Positions 11,330-22,920 of a DNA stretch of 64,000 nucleotides are shown here, one piece after another; within the stretch, counting starts at the first letter, position 1; every line of letters begins with the position of its first letter. Origin of the DNA: Schizochytrium sp. TIO01 (Eukaryota; Sar; Bigyra; Thraustochytrida; Thraustochytriidae); assembly GCA_004764695.1 (NCBI GenBank), contig SMSO01000014.1, positions 5,276,845-5,340,844 of the forward strand, written 5' to 3'. The translations under genes and the position numbers were made by a program. Under the pieces are notes generated by a model that saw nothing but the letters and a program-made list of their open reading frames with translations, was not told the origin of the DNA and did not search any database.

Positions 11330-14300
11330 ATAAATAATTGATTTTATGAACAATTATTATTATTTTGTTACAACCCTATTTGAAAGAAGAAATAATTATT
11401 CCAAGCTTAGCTAGTTATTTATTCGATGATGAAATCGATTGCTTCTCTCATTATTTCAACGAAGACATACTTCAGATAGACCCAAATTTAGGCTCGGTAG
11501 ATTACTTTGCTTTTCTTATCTTTAAAAAAAAAAAAAAAAACAAAAAAACAAAAACAATAATAATGAATTTTGCTGCGATGTCTTGTATAAGAAGTAGCTA
11601 CAATACCATTCTATTCATTCATTCCCATTGAAGGTGATAACAAGTTTGAAGGGAAACATTTGGAGCATAAATAGGATCGGACAAATATATGCATCAATTT
11701 GAGGCAGGTACCTTAGGTAAGCTACGTGAGATACATCAACCTAACGCCAAATGCCGGCAGATATATCAATATCTAAATTGAATTACTTTCTCTAGGCTGT
11801 ACCATATATCACAAATAAATGGAAAAGAGGTAAGTTTTTCTTTTTTCTTAGGACTTGTCACAGCCATCTAGGCAGCGTTATTTCTAGCTGGGACAGTTGG
11901 GAACATGCTTTGCGTGTTCATTATACAACAAACAAACAAACAAACATAAATAGACTTGTAAATTCATTTATTGGTAATAAATGGAAATCTCCCGCAGCAA
12001 TAGAAAAAAATATATATATATATATTCCTTTCTAAAATAAGATTAACACAATAACGTTGTTTATTTATTGAGTGACCGCTTGCATGCTCTTTTCGTCTTC
12101 TTTTATTTTCTTATTCTATTTAACAAAATGAAAAGGCTAATGACATCCCAAGTCATCCCCTTGCTGAAGTTGACAAAATAATAATCAAAACCTCATTTTA
12201 AATTAGTGGTATACATTACTACCACTAACTAGATTAATAAACCTGCTTAATTGATTTTCATATCAAACATGTATTTGAATGAATAGTATACTTACTGCGC
12301 ATAGTCATGAAAGATGAATGATATGATATGCATTATACGAACGAACCCGAATGAACAGAGTAAATCAACATATTATATATATTATAATTATAATATAATA
12401 TAAACAATAAATTAATAGTTATCATAAACAAATGCAGGTTAGCCTAATAAAAAAATAAAATATTCTTATATGCGGCATGGTTGATCTGATAAACTTAATT
12501 AATTTAGTCAATAATGGTTTTAAAAGTATTCGCAATGTTGGTTTTTGTATACATCATGTTATTATTTATATATATATGAAATAAATTATCACAAGACTCA
12601 TGAGGGAGGGATAGAGAGGCATTGATTGTCTTTGAAAAATAAGGGTTGTTTTCTCTTGATGAAGGAGTCAAGTTCGCCTGTGACAGCTCAATCAATAGCA
12701 CTCACTTCCTTCAAACAATGGTTGTAATATATAATATATATATAATATATTCATATGAATATAATTCATTTTTGTATACAAACAAACAAGTCTTGAGAGT
12801 TTTTTATTTTTAACATTTGATTCTACTAGCTCTTACAAACAAAATATCATTTCGAGGAATTTGTTTACTAAATTACTTCTCTAGCCTTTAAAAAAAGGCT
12901 CATCTTCTAAGAAGTAAAGTGCCAATAAAGTGCCAAACAGTTTTTATTAGCAGAAATCTGTTTGAAAAATTATATATTATACTGTATTTTGTTTAAATTA
13001 AGTTTAAAATATAAAATAATGACAAAATAATATAATTAAATAAAAAATTCGTAATTTGAGATAAAAAATTTGTATATTTTTTTAAAAAAATATAAATATG
13101 TATTTATTTTGTAAAATTTATACATATATTTAAAATTAGAATGTTTTGATTCAAAGGGAATTCATAATAAGAAAATTCTGATTAACAAGTACATCAACTA
13201 GTGGATTATATTATTATTAATACCTAACTAATAGACCATTAAATAGGGCATTAGATAAATATGGTAGCAGTAAACGAGGAGAATAAAAATTGAGTGAGTT
13301 AATTTCAATTTCAGCTACATTGTTTATATAATATTATATGTATGTTGCTACCTTTATCAACCTTTCTGGAATACTTCCTTTCTGAAATGGTAGTGTAGGT
13401 TACTAAGTACTAAGTTACTTAGCTTATTTCATCTTGAGTTTGCTTCGGTCTGTCCAAATCTGGTGATGTCTCTTTAATTTAGGTGTGAAATTTCACCCAT
13501 GCGTTTCTTATTTTATTTTTTATATAAATATGAGTTGTCTGGCACGCTCGCTGTAGATCAGAATTAGTCTATTTTTTTTATATTTCAGATGTTTGGGGTT
13601 TTCTCTCACTGTCCTGACATTCCCCCTTTTTTCTCCGACCACGCAGGTTCTGACTTCAGACTGACATTTGAATTGAACTAATACTTTTCTAAGATTTGTG
13701 AATGTTGGGACTTGAAGTCATAATTACTCATTTTTGCTGCTGAATTCAATTCAATTTTTATTTGAGGTGGGTTATGTTATGTCAGTTGGCTTGCGTTTTT
13801 TTTTTCTTCGTATACGTTTACCTCTGTCTCGTTCCCTGATTGATCGAGACGCAATCGGGGGAACGAAGTTAAGGCTAGCCGCGGAACAGTGAGGAGAAAG
13901 AAAATGCGTGCGGAGAGCGCAGTCGCAACTCTTTGAGAGAACTTAAACTGGTGAGTGAGTTAAGCTAAGGCGGAGACTAAAGGAGCCTTGCTGGGTGTGA
14001 GCGTGGTGAGACTCTGGTGGCTGTGGGTAGCCGGGGATATTGGGTATGCTTGGGAAGGTGTGTAGGTTATCTTGTTGCACGGTAGCGTGCACGATAACTC
14101 GTTGTGCGATAGCGTGCACGGTAAGAGGAAATCTTTTATCGGTAAAAGATTTTCGATAAAAGGAAAATTTCTTTTTAACTTTTCTTTTAAGTGAAAAGTA
14201 AAAGAAATTGTGGGTTGAAAGTTTTCTCTGGTTTTTCTTGATATGGAATATGAGGCGAATGCATTCATTTGACAACTTGTATGGAAATAGCCTAGAGGGC

Positions 14301-15318
14301 CAGGACACCTCCTCAATGGTTAGCATTTTATATGCTTTGTTCTCATTAATTCATTTTCTCTGCTTTAAATCCTGAATCACTTTCATTTGCTCGAGGTGTT
14401 TTATTCAATAAACACATGTTGGCAACTTTGGTTTGTTGGCATTTGTGAGATCGTGGTAACGATTGGCATTTTTTACAAACACATTCGTATTTCAGGCCCA
14501 TATCAGTATTTAGCGGAGGTTGATGAACATAAATATATATTGTATTCTTTCAACGAAGTTTTTGGAACAGAAGAGACTTGTCGATTTTTGAGCAATAAAG
14601 GAAGGGGTTATATTTTTCTTGTATATTCTCGAAACTATTGAGCGAAAGTTGAAATGTAGCCTTCGAAAAAAGAGCGTCTAAGACTCCTGTTTATATATTT
14701 AAAATATAAAATAGAAAGAAACAAGTAGATAGATAGATACATCAATATATCCCTTGCCTTCTAGGCTATCTCAACATATAAGTTAGCCAGCAATTTCCTT
14801 GCGATTATTTTCTAGTCAACTAGAGGATATGACAAGATTTATAAAAATACAGAAACTCTGTAACTGAAGACGAAATAGTTATACTAAGCCTTACACGTCA
14901 GATTAAGCTGACCAGAAGAACCACGTCTGGCTCCTTTTTACTTTCTAAAGCTTTAGTACTCAGTTCATGTGTTTCAATGAAATAGAGAGACATCAACTTG
15001 TTGTTTCAAACTTGCGTTTTGCTCAAATGCAATGAAAATATTTTTCTTTTATTGCAAAGAAATTCAACGGTTGAGTTTCCAGAAGCCAATATGACACCCA
15101 TGCATGAACGGGTAGACACGGGTGTAATCGAACTTATTTTATATTCCACTTTCGAAGTACTTGACAAGAAAGGCTAAATCAACACCGAAGCTAAGCTTAA
15201 CAGCAAATTAAGCAAATTAGAAGTAAACAAACAAGCGCTAAATAAAAGAAGAAGAAGAAGAAAGAAGAAAGGTATTAGTAAAAGATAAAGATAACAAAAC
15301 ATCAATAAAACATGCTAA
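11330..15318. other. AT-rich intergenic region
   Basis: Nearly 4 kb of low-complexity, AT-rich sequence with A-runs (about 11523-11540), (TA)n near 12011-12024 and long AT palindromes near 12372-12405 and 13000-13130. Open frames are short and lack recognisable domains. A more G-rich stretch at 13840-14330 stands out and contains consecutive predicted hairpins (separate entry). No tRNA or rRNA was recognised. Confidence 0.6.
14066..14209. other. Cluster of three inverted repeats, possible structured RNA
   Basis: Three hairpins follow one another. First, GTTATC (14066-14071) pairs with GATAAC (14093-14098), with an inner GCACG/CGTGC pair. Second, a perfect 9-bp stem AAATCTTTT (14129-14137) pairs with AAAAGATTT (14144-14152) around a 6-nt loop. 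Third, a longer A/T-rich stem spans 14166-14209 with a small bulge. The motif TAGCGTGCACG occurs twice between the first two stems (about 14083 and 14110). The patch sits in an otherwise AT-rich gap. Whether it is transcribed is unknown; it could also be a relic of a mobile element. Confidence 0.3.
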
Positions 15319-18261
15319 TTAGGTTTGGCAAGCTTCTTCGAATGTACGATTACCGATTGGGCTTGGTTCAGGGTACCCATAATCCGTGGTACAATGACAC
15401 AAAGGAACGCGCCCACCACAACGATACAAAATCTCACATAGTGTCCTAGCTATCGCATGGCAAGCAAAAATACTATTTCCTGATGCGCCACATTCAATTC
15501 GCTGATACAAACGTGCGAGGTCATCCACTCGAGGAATAGGGTCTGAGTCTGGAACAACATTAAACGTATAATGATTAAGATCCTCCGGTTCGATAGGTGG
15601 GTCAAATGTCTTTCGAGATAGCATTGCGTTGACACCCGATATGGCAACTGTGAGAACTTTGAGTTGCGCTCCAGAAATGATTGCAAGTCCTCCGCCAAGA
15701 GAATGGCCGGTAAGCAGAAAACGAGAATTGTTTCGAACCTCCATTGCATCCTCAACAAAGCTCGTCACTTCGCGATAGTAGCTTACATCTTCAATATTTG
15801 CAGCCTCCACCTTACTCACATAGTAAACAAGGTTCGGGATAATTGTGGTCATGAGGCCTCCAAACGGGACAACGGCACGAAGTGCTTGGAAAATTAGAGC
15901 AGTAAACCACAACTGCAGGTCAGTGAATGCATCCATTGCTGTTACTGTCCCTCTCACCGAGACGACATCTGCACTTGAATTTGGGAAGGAAATTAAGTAG
16001 TAGCTCACTGGGGAGGTAGAATCTTCGAGATAAGATTCTGAGAAGTTGCGCTGGAAATAGGCAACATCAGACCCAAACCAAGAATCAAGATAGTCTTGGA
16101 CACCGTCTTCATCAACATATGCAACATAGCTCAAAAAGGCCATGTCTACAAGCCCAAGAGCGCCAGTGGTAACGTCATCAGATTGAGCATTCGCATCAAT
16201 ACGGCACGTAGGGTAATACAAATTGTACGGAAGCTCTGGAGATGGTAATTCGAAATCAGATAAGAAAATGAGATCGCTATCAGACGAAGAAGAGGAGGAA
16301 TTACCATTACGAGCATCATAGGCACTCACAATCAGAAGTGCAAACGCAATGATCGATGCTATTGTGAGCACGAGTACAAGACACACCCGTACGGAGTGCC
16401 TAGATATACGCGTCACCATCATTTCAAGCCGCCTTTGCTCAGGGGAGCCAGCGCCAATTGCTTGCATTGCCCAGTGACCATATTCGCGCAGGAGGATTCT
16501 GGGGCTGCAATAGTGCCGAATAGCAGAAATAAGTGCTAGAATAATGAACAAAACAGCCAGTGGGTAGTTTTCAGTGTAAAGAAGAGCGGCCCAAGGAAGA
16601 ATATAGAAAACCACCAATTCCACAACAAGGATGAACCATATAAGTGCCTGTCTAGGTTGAGCGATTCGCATAGTCTCCCATACTTGATAGTAGATGTGTG
16701 AGTCTTCCTCTTCTAGTCCAACATCTTGCTGCTGAGTCTCGTTGTAATTGGGTTTTGCAGTATGCTTTCGTCGAAAAACATCGATGAGAGTTCGAACAGC
16801 TCGAAATACTCTCGTTGCGACGAGTGCACAAACAATGACTAAGACGAAGACCCAAACTGCTACAGATACCTCGTAGTACCATAACACAGCAATAATAGTG
16901 AGACCGACAAGAATGATACTAAGAACTATACAAATTGCGCTGCTTATCCATTGTACAGGGGAAAGAGACCCAGGTCCGCTGACGATACTGACTGTTGCCC
17001 GCGAAGTTGATGCGCAACAAAGGCCACTCAAGCTCCATGCTGCCGAGGTAAAAAAAGGAACCGCTTCAAGGGACTCTGCAAGACTCCAGATCCGAATGGG
17101 AGGCTGCAAACGCTCATAAAGTCCCATAAAGGTTCCACCGCAACTCAAAATAAAACTGAACCACGTCATGGACACCTTTTCTGGGTTTCGATCTTCAGAA
17201 TACAAAGCAGCTAAGTTGTCAGACTGGTCATGAGCAACTGAGTAAGAGTTGTCTTGGTAGATTGACATCGTAAATCTGACACGAACAAGGAGTAGCTGAC
17301 GCGCAACATGAATGAAGCTACTGTTAGAGTCGACATTCCCATAACCACGAATGATGAGGCCTGCTGCTTTGCATTCGTAAAAGAGAACAGCAAGCGAGTA
17401 GATGCAATAAAGAGAAAGGTAGCCAAAGAACATTGTCAGAGCAGTCGAGTGCCACCAGTTGTCACTACCTCTAAATATGCTTGCAACGAGAGCCAGGAGC
17501 GGGCAAAAGGTAAACGCGATCCAGCCAACCCATTCACTCCAGGCTGGGCCCCACCAACCAATGTTCCGAAAGAATATAAACCCGTCCCAAACGTCAGCAA
17601 CAAAACCGATCGCAAGAGTTATTGCGTTTGCAAGCGAGTGAACTAGTACAGGAACAGCTAACAGTTGAATTACAGCAAAGCCAACATCAGCTTCCACATC
17701 AGTGTTTCGAGGGTAAAGGTCCGTCGCAATTGAAAGGAAAATGTGCAGAAGAATGTCTATGCTTGCAGCAAACACGAAACCAGCCATTACAATTGCGCCC
17801 GTAGTGTAAAGAAGTCTAAGAAAAGTAAGGCCAAAATTTCCAATGGATGCTCGTTTCACTGTGTATTGAGGGTACTCTTCTCCTTCATCTCCAGGATTTA
17901 TCATCCGGCGCTGCTCGAGAACAATTTGATGATTTTTCTCTTGGATAACATGGATGTTCCTGTCACGAAACCTCAGTGGCGTAATTCCTGATCCCAATGT
18001 GAAATGGTCTTGAAGTTCTATCTCTGCGTGAGTCAAAGCTTCACCATGAGCTACGGGTTCGTGAAAGGAGGACGACGAGGCCTCACCGCGCTCCTCATCT
18101 CGGCTCATTGGTTTGAGATTGGATTCCGTAAGAGACCGTGCACCACCTTTTGATTTGGTCTGTTGTTGTCTCCCAGCGTAATGGGGATGGTTTTTGTTTT
18201 GAGCGGCCTCCTGATCAATGTCGTGATGCAGGATGGTGCTCACGGACAATCCAGGAGCCAT
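15319..18261 (-). CDS. Polytopic membrane protein with C-terminal class 3 lipase domain (980 aa)
   Basis: Likely membrane-anchored acylglycerol lipase or esterase. The first 140 residues are hydrophilic. About ten hydrophobic segments follow: roughly 140-172, 190-222, 243-264, 273-295, 362-382, a long pair at 440-490, another pair at 540-590, and one at 625-647. A class 3 (Rhizomucor-type) alpha/beta-hydrolase domain fills the C-terminus. Its nucleophile elbow GHSLGGG places the serine at residue 854. The acid is probably Asp905 in VVPDSDPIPRVD (Asp907 is the alternative), and the histidine is His935 in ACHAIARTLCEIL, matching the family's D-x-VP and C-H arrangement. The architecture recalls diacylglycerol lipases (membrane bundle then lipase 3 domain), but the helix bundle is larger. 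The ATG at 18261 is followed by an uninterrupted frame. Lipase assignment is firm; the substrate is unknown. Confidence 0.88.
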   Translation of the reverse strand: MAPGLSVSTILHHDIDQEAAQNKNHPHYAGRQQQTKSKGGARSLTESNLKPMSRDEERGEASSSSFHEPVAHGEALTHAEIELQDHFTLGSGITPLRFRDRNIHVIQEKNHQIVLEQRRMINPGDEGEEYPQYTVKRASIGNFGLTFLRLLYTTGAIVMAGFVFAASIDILLHIFLSIATDLYPRNTDVEADVGFAVIQLLAVPVLVHSLANAITLAIGFVADVWDGFIFFRNIGWWGPAWSEWVGWIAFTFCPLLALVASIFRGSDNWWHSTALTMFFGYLSLYCIYSLAVLFYECKAAGLIIRGYGNVDSNSSFIHVARQLLLVRVRFTMSIYQDNSYSVAHDQSDNLAALYSEDRNPEKVSMTWFSFILSCGGTFMGLYERLQPPIRIWSLAESLEAVPFFTSAAWSLSGLCCASTSRATVSIVSGPGSLSPVQWISSAICIVLSIILVGLTIIAVLWYYEVSVAVWVFVLVIVCALVATRVFRAVRTLIDVFRRKHTAKPNYNETQQQDVGLEEEDSHIYYQVWETMRIAQPRQALIWFILVVELVVFYILPWAALLYTENYPLAVLFIILALISAIRHYCSPRILLREYGHWAMQAIGAGSPEQRRLEMMVTRISRHSVRVCLVLVLTIASIIAFALLIVSAYDARNGNSSSSSSDSDLIFLSDFELPSPELPYNLYYPTCRIDANAQSDDVTTGALGLVDMAFLSYVAYVDEDGVQDYLDSWFGSDVAYFQRNFSESYLEDSTSPVSYYLISFPNSSADVVSVRGTVTAMDAFTDLQLWFTALIFQALRAVVPFGGLMTTIIPNLVYYVSKVEAANIEDVSYYREVTSFVEDAMEVRNNSRFLLTGHSLGGGLAIISGAQLKVLTVAISGVNAMLSRKTFDPPIEPEDLNHYTFNVVPDSDPIPRVDDLARLYQRIECGASGNSIFACHAIARTLCEILYRCGGRVPLCHCTTDYGYPEPSPIGNRTFEEACQT

Positions 18262-19909
18262 CCCAAACTAAGCTTCTTCGTACCCAAAGTAACTCTTAGC
18301 GAAACTCCTATATGATTTATATGGCTTTTGCAAGTCTCACTCAGGAGGAAGCCGAATAAGGTAACTCGTGCTTCTAAGATAGTAGCAGCACTACAGGGTA
18401 CTAGCCAGAGTTGCTAGCAGGTACTAGGCTAAATGTTAACGACCTCGTTTGTTTTTCTTTTCGCCAAAGAGGGACTCACTCACTCACTACCTTCTACCTT
18501 GAACTTGTTTCGTCCTTCGATCCACCAACCCACAACGTAGAGAGGTAATCACTGGCAGGAAGGACGTCAGTCTTCCGATGTGGCTCTTTAATTCAGAGCG
18601 GAGGCCACGACACTAAAGCAAGATGACTTGAGGTCCTTGAACTTTCCACTTACAAGCTTGTGCTGATTTCTAGCAGAGTTGCCAGTGCTGGCAGTGAGCT
18701 CTTGAGCTCTTGAGCTCTTGAGTTCTTTTCAATTTATCTCAATTGAACCGGCCAGAATCTGCAACCTGCTCTAGCTAGAGAGTAGTCCTACGATTTGCTC
18801 AACACGATCGAATAGGCACTGCTACTGATAACATATAGGTAAGGACTATTAGCACGACGAGGAAGCACGACCTCCAGAGACTTCACCCTATATTTCAATT
18901 CTCCAAAGAAGACTTTACCCTCCAAACCTGAGAGACTCCTCTCCTTCTTCTTCTTCGTTTTGTTCTTGTCGTTGGTGTTGTTATTGATGTTGATTCACCC
19001 GTGGTGCCCAGGATAGATTTTATGAAACGGGATGACGTTATTCCTTTATGGAGGAGTTGTTTATGTGAAATAATACCACAGGACTTGGCTTTACTCTGCC
19101 ACAAATAACTTGTGTTCAAGGGAATTGAAGAAAGCCTTGAAGACCTTCGAAACCTCAATATGAGACAGACGTAAGCATGTAGAAAATAACTTGAAAATGG
19201 TTGTGGTTCGCAAGTGCTCGCACAGGCCAACACGAACGATCTGATGCAAAGACCGGTGAGTTAGAGGTCTGCTCCTCATTTATGAAGGAGGGATCAGCAG
19301 CAACATTTTACCCTCTCTCGACCTCTTAATCCCCTTAGCTACCTCTAGAGTACGACGAGGTACGACTATTCTGTTTTGAGGGTCTGAAAAAGTTGCAATT
19401 TACAGGAGACATATTGAAGGAGGCCCACGCACAAAATGTTTGACACAATGTCATAGAAGCCACCATCCTATTCTGCATTCATCAAGTTTTTGACAGCTAG
19501 AAGGGCTCTCGTCAAGCTACTAGAAAGAAACAATATGATTTTGTTATTGTTCTAAGGTGATCTAAAAAATTAAAATAGATTAGCTTAAAATTTTTTAACA
19601 TTTTAAAAGATATGTTTTTACGTAGACCTATCTCTTATGTGTGCAATTTTTTTTTCTGGCCTTCCAAATGATGATATTTCTCCAGTAAGCTGGTGAAAGT
19701 TGTCCTTGGCGAGCGAGGGTTCCTCAATTCGCGAATTTTCTTTCGTAATAGTACGTACAAAGAAGTTTTTTTTTCAAATTAGTAAGATAACAAATAAAGT
19801 TTTCAGCGCGTGCACACGACCACAAAAAAATAACTTAGAATTTATACTAGGTAGATGATAAGGGTGTGTGAAACAAAAAAAAACATCGTATAGGGTTCGT
19901 TAGTAAATA
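18262..19909. other. Intergenic region between lipase gene and island
   Basis: This stretch holds the divergent upstream regions of the lipase gene (-) and the nuclease-kinase gene (+). It contains a short tandem repeat of gagctctt units at about 18699-18726 and T- or A-runs at 19649-19657, 19767-19774 and 19873-19884. Open frames of up to 112 codons on the minus strand lack recognisable motifs and are judged chance. Confidence 0.5.
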
Positions 19910-22141
19910 ATGTACGAAGCTTCACACCAAACATCACAAACTAGTTTGCAGCAGCAGCAGACCCCAATCGTTCGAGGATCCAACAATCGTTTGAACACCA
20001 TGCTCAATGGTTTCAGGAGAGCTGCCAGTACCATTGGTAGACTAGGTTCACGCCAAGGAGATACCTCTTCGGTATTTCGGATGATTGTCCCGACCCGAGA
20101 AGGTACTAGAGTGTTGAGCAGTGTAAATCCGGCAACCATTGTTCAATCTAGCCTAGAGGCGGGTAGAGCTGAGCTCAAGAAAAAAAAGGAGGAGTATAAT
20201 GATACGCTTCAACAAAAGAGGTACCTCGAGGGTGAACGTGACAAGTTGTCGCAAAAAGTTGAGAAACTGGAACAGAAACTCATTGGAACCTTAGGAGATG
20301 ACGATTACGTGTTTCTGCATGCCTTCTTGGACGAGGATGCCAGGAGCATCACCGACGAAGTATTTGAAAGTCATTTCGGTTGTCTGCCAGGAGCTATAGA
20401 TATTAGGATTCTTAAATTATATCCTTCGTTCGAAATGCTTCTCAAAGCGGAAAAATCCTTAGAACTGACCAAGCAAGACATTCTTGGCAATCAAGAACAC
20501 CTTACCAGTCTTGGTGGATATATCCATAAATCTGAAGCAGCAATCGAGGAGCTAGCGAGAACTGATCTGTCCCGCGGTTCAGAACCGAAAAGTCTCAACA
20601 CGGTGTTTCAACAAGCTTTGCCAACTTTGAAGGAGACGGGTGAATTACTCGCGAACCCTACAAGTCTTGCGAACCATAAGAACTATCCTGTATCGCCCAT
20701 GGAAGTGAGAACGTGGTCTATCAATGACTTCTTGAGTTATTGCCGCCGCCGAGACTATATTGACACCCTGAATCAAATATCTACTACACTCGACATCGCG
20801 GTAACATTTGAATCCATGACTAGTTTGAGTAGGTTAGGAACTGAGGAATCAGTCGAAAAACCTTTTGAACTTTTCATGGCGTACGTATTGACGGCCATGA
20901 ATCTATCTGGCAATGAAAAGTTACCTGACTCAATGACTCTGTACACCTCAGCTGTAAGGAAACCTGCGCCGCGAGGTCTAATGGACTTTATGATTAGTCG
21001 TGGTCTCCAAGGAGATGAATCTAGTTCGTCGCTTCCTAACCGCCAGGAACCGATGATCGCGGGCGAATTTAAAGGTCCAGGCTTTGAAACCAGTGATCTC
21101 GGTAAGGCATACTGTCATTGGGAATGTACCGGTGTGGGCTGCGATTCCCAACGGCACAAAGATCATTCGGTCATTCGACAACTTTATAACTATATGTACT
21201 TGAATGGTCTCTTGGTTGGCATTTACTCGAACTACCTGCATACCCATGTTTTCATTAGGGATTGTTATGGCAACCTGCTCATCACTGAACCCGTTACATA
21301 TAATCAGGTTGGAGACATTGAGAATGGAGAAATCAGTACGATGCAGCTTATTGCACTTGCTATTCTTATCGCTGGTGATAAAACGGATATGGATATTGGA
21401 ACTATCGATGAGATGATCATGGTTCCCTGTGGTGGTGAAGCAGAAGGGTCCAATGACCCAAGACGTATGACACTACCAGAAACATGTAGGAGTGACCGGG
21501 ACGTGAAGCATGAAACGAAGAAATCACAAGATAAAAAAGATGTGCGTGGCTATGGTAGCGATTGTACAAGTGATGGTAGCGCGGTTGACATGCTCGAGGC
21601 AATACGTCGCCGGGAGTTTAGTGATCTCCCAGAAGGCCGCACGGGACCAGTATTTCGCTTTCATTTCCCCCAACTAGGAGAAGAAAAGAGCGACAATGTG
21701 GTGAAGGTACTGGACATGTTTAAACAACAACATGAGATTCCCGCATTTGAATATGAAGCTGAAATCTACAAGCAATTGGAATCGCTACAAGGCGAAAATA
21801 TCCCCGAGTTCATCGATCATGGAATATTTGATGATCATGTTATGTACGGTTTTGGAACAAAGTATGCTGGTGAGTCTTTGTCACCTGAAGACATCACGGA
21901 TGACTTTGTGGAAGAGGCAGTGGGTGCTCTCGATGCGATCCACAGCCTCGGTGTGTTGCACGGTGATGTTGCGGCTCGCAATGTCCTGTGTAATAAGGAA
22001 ACTCAAAGGCCTGTCATTATCGACTTTGGCATGGCTAAGCGCAAGACGGACATGAGTGAGGAAGCCTTCGGTCAATCTGCAGATCGGGAGATTGCTGAAC
22101 TTCGACGTGAGTTGGAGACAGTAAGAACAAAGCAGTCTTAA
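19910..22141 (+). CDS. Crinkler-like protein: PD-(D/E)xK nuclease-like domain fused to a protein kinase-like domain (743 aa)
   Basis: An N-terminal Gln/Ser-rich stretch is followed by a coiled coil at about residues 88-125. In the middle is a restriction-endonuclease-like segment: E386-F-K388 in IAGEFKGPGF, then RQLYNYMYLNG and a beta-rich tail. That E-x-K plus downstream Q/Y helix is the usual layout of PD-(D/E)xK nucleases in Crinkler-type effectors. The C-terminus is a compact kinase-like fold: VVK lysine 599, helix-C glutamate 618 (YEAEIY), catalytic loop HGDVAARN with Asp686 and Asn691, and DFG at Asp705. All catalytic kinase residues are present. The fold stops soon after DFG, so the C-lobe is short, as in the RIO/Bud32-like kinases attached to such nucleases. 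Such proteins act in conflict between organisms in oomycetes, chytrids and other eukaryotes. I see no LxLFLAK-type leader or signal peptide. The nuclease call is weaker than the kinase call. Confidence 0.72.
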   Translation: MYEASHQTSQTSLQQQQTPIVRGSNNRLNTMLNGFRRAASTIGRLGSRQGDTSSVFRMIVPTREGTRVLSSVNPATIVQSSLEAGRAELKKKKEEYNDTLQQKRYLEGERDKLSQKVEKLEQKLIGTLGDDDYVFLHAFLDEDARSITDEVFESHFGCLPGAIDIRILKLYPSFEMLLKAEKSLELTKQDILGNQEHLTSLGGYIHKSEAAIEELARTDLSRGSEPKSLNTVFQQALPTLKETGELLANPTSLANHKNYPVSPMEVRTWSINDFLSYCRRRDYIDTLNQISTTLDIAVTFESMTSLSRLGTEESVEKPFELFMAYVLTAMNLSGNEKLPDSMTLYTSAVRKPAPRGLMDFMISRGLQGDESSSSLPNRQEPMIAGEFKGPGFETSDLGKAYCHWECTGVGCDSQRHKDHSVIRQLYNYMYLNGLLVGIYSNYLHTHVFIRDCYGNLLITEPVTYNQVGDIENGEISTMQLIALAILIAGDKTDMDIGTIDEMIMVPCGGEAEGSNDPRRMTLPETCRSDRDVKHETKKSQDKKDVRGYGSDCTSDGSAVDMLEAIRRREFSDLPEGRTGPVFRFHFPQLGEEKSDNVVKVLDMFKQQHEIPAFEYEAEIYKQLESLQGENIPEFIDHGIFDDHVMYGFGTKYAGESLSPEDITDDFVEEAVGALDAIHSLGVLHGDVAARNVLCNKETQRPVIIDFGMAKRKTDMSEEAFGQSADREIAELRRELETVRTKQS

Positions 22142-22457
22142 AAGATTTAAAAATGTTATTTTTTTGTTTCAAAGATATTTTTTTACTAAGGTTAATAAAA
22201 AAAAAACATTTCAATAAAATTAACAAATGTGCTTGTTGCACTACAAGATGAACATTTATTTATTTAACCTTTTAAAAACTTTCTCTGTCTTTTCCATTTT
22301 TTCCTACTAAGTCCAGATTAGAATAAACACTATCATAGAAGCCGTATAAGTTATCTAATCGGAAAAAAAAATTAACAATAATTATATGTTGCCTTGAAAA
22401 AAAATATATATATTATTAATCTTTGTTTGTGTGTTTGTTAAGAGACACTCACGCACG
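22142..22457. other. AT-rich spacer within island
   Basis: A 316-base A/T-rich spacer with A- and T-runs (for example 22197-22207 and 22398-22413). No coding signal is visible. It must carry the 3' end of the nuclease-kinase gene and the promoter of the next small gene. Confidence 0.5.
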
Positions 22458-22700
22458 ATGAATGTTATCTACAACTCAGACGAGGTAATCCTCACTTGTA
22501 TGAAATGCAAGTACACACCTAGACGGGCAACGTGTCCACACATTGGTACTGGCGTTTCTGACCTCACAACGATCTCACTTCCCAACTGGCAGAATCCGCG
22601 TAAGCGCGAATTGATTGAAGATATTATGCGTCTGGACAAAATCTATCGTGCTCAAGAGGCTCTTAAAAATCTTGAAATCACTCAAACGAGTAAACTCTAG
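22458..22700 (+). CDS. Small orphan protein with CxxC/CxH zinc-knuckle-like motif (80 aa)
   Basis: An 80-residue frame opening at ATG 22458. The only recognisable feature is C-M-K-C followed by C-P-H at about residues 14-27, a spacing that could hold a metal ion. The C-terminal half is predicted helical and charged (RKRELIEDIMRLDKIY). It lies in the same orientation as the nuclease-kinase gene upstream and the coiled-coil gene downstream. I do not recognise the family. Composition looks coding, but the length leaves room for doubt. Confidence 0.5.
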   Translation: MNVIYNSDEVILTCMKCKYTPRRATCPHIGTGVSDLTTISLPNWQNPRKRELIEDIMRLDKIYRAQEALKNLEITQTSKL

Positions 22701-22920
22701 TAATTTTATATTTAGTCAAATTTTTGTTTTCTTCTAAAAAATGTTTTTATTGTTTTACTAAACAAATTGATTGGTTTCTATTAGTTAGTGTCGAAGTAGT
22801 TATATCAATAGAACAAAAAAATGTAAAACCGCCCAAGGCATTTTTTTGCACCAAACTAAACTCAACCAAAGCCCCAACCTCCAAGTGGCCTCCAGCATCC
22901 CGCAACCTCCCGACACTACC

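Noticed and set aside
13943-14326. Two overlapping minus-strand frames (127 and 118 codons) across the hairpin patch
   Set aside because: Both are low-complexity, overlap each other in different frames and cross the inverted repeats; no protein family is recognisable.
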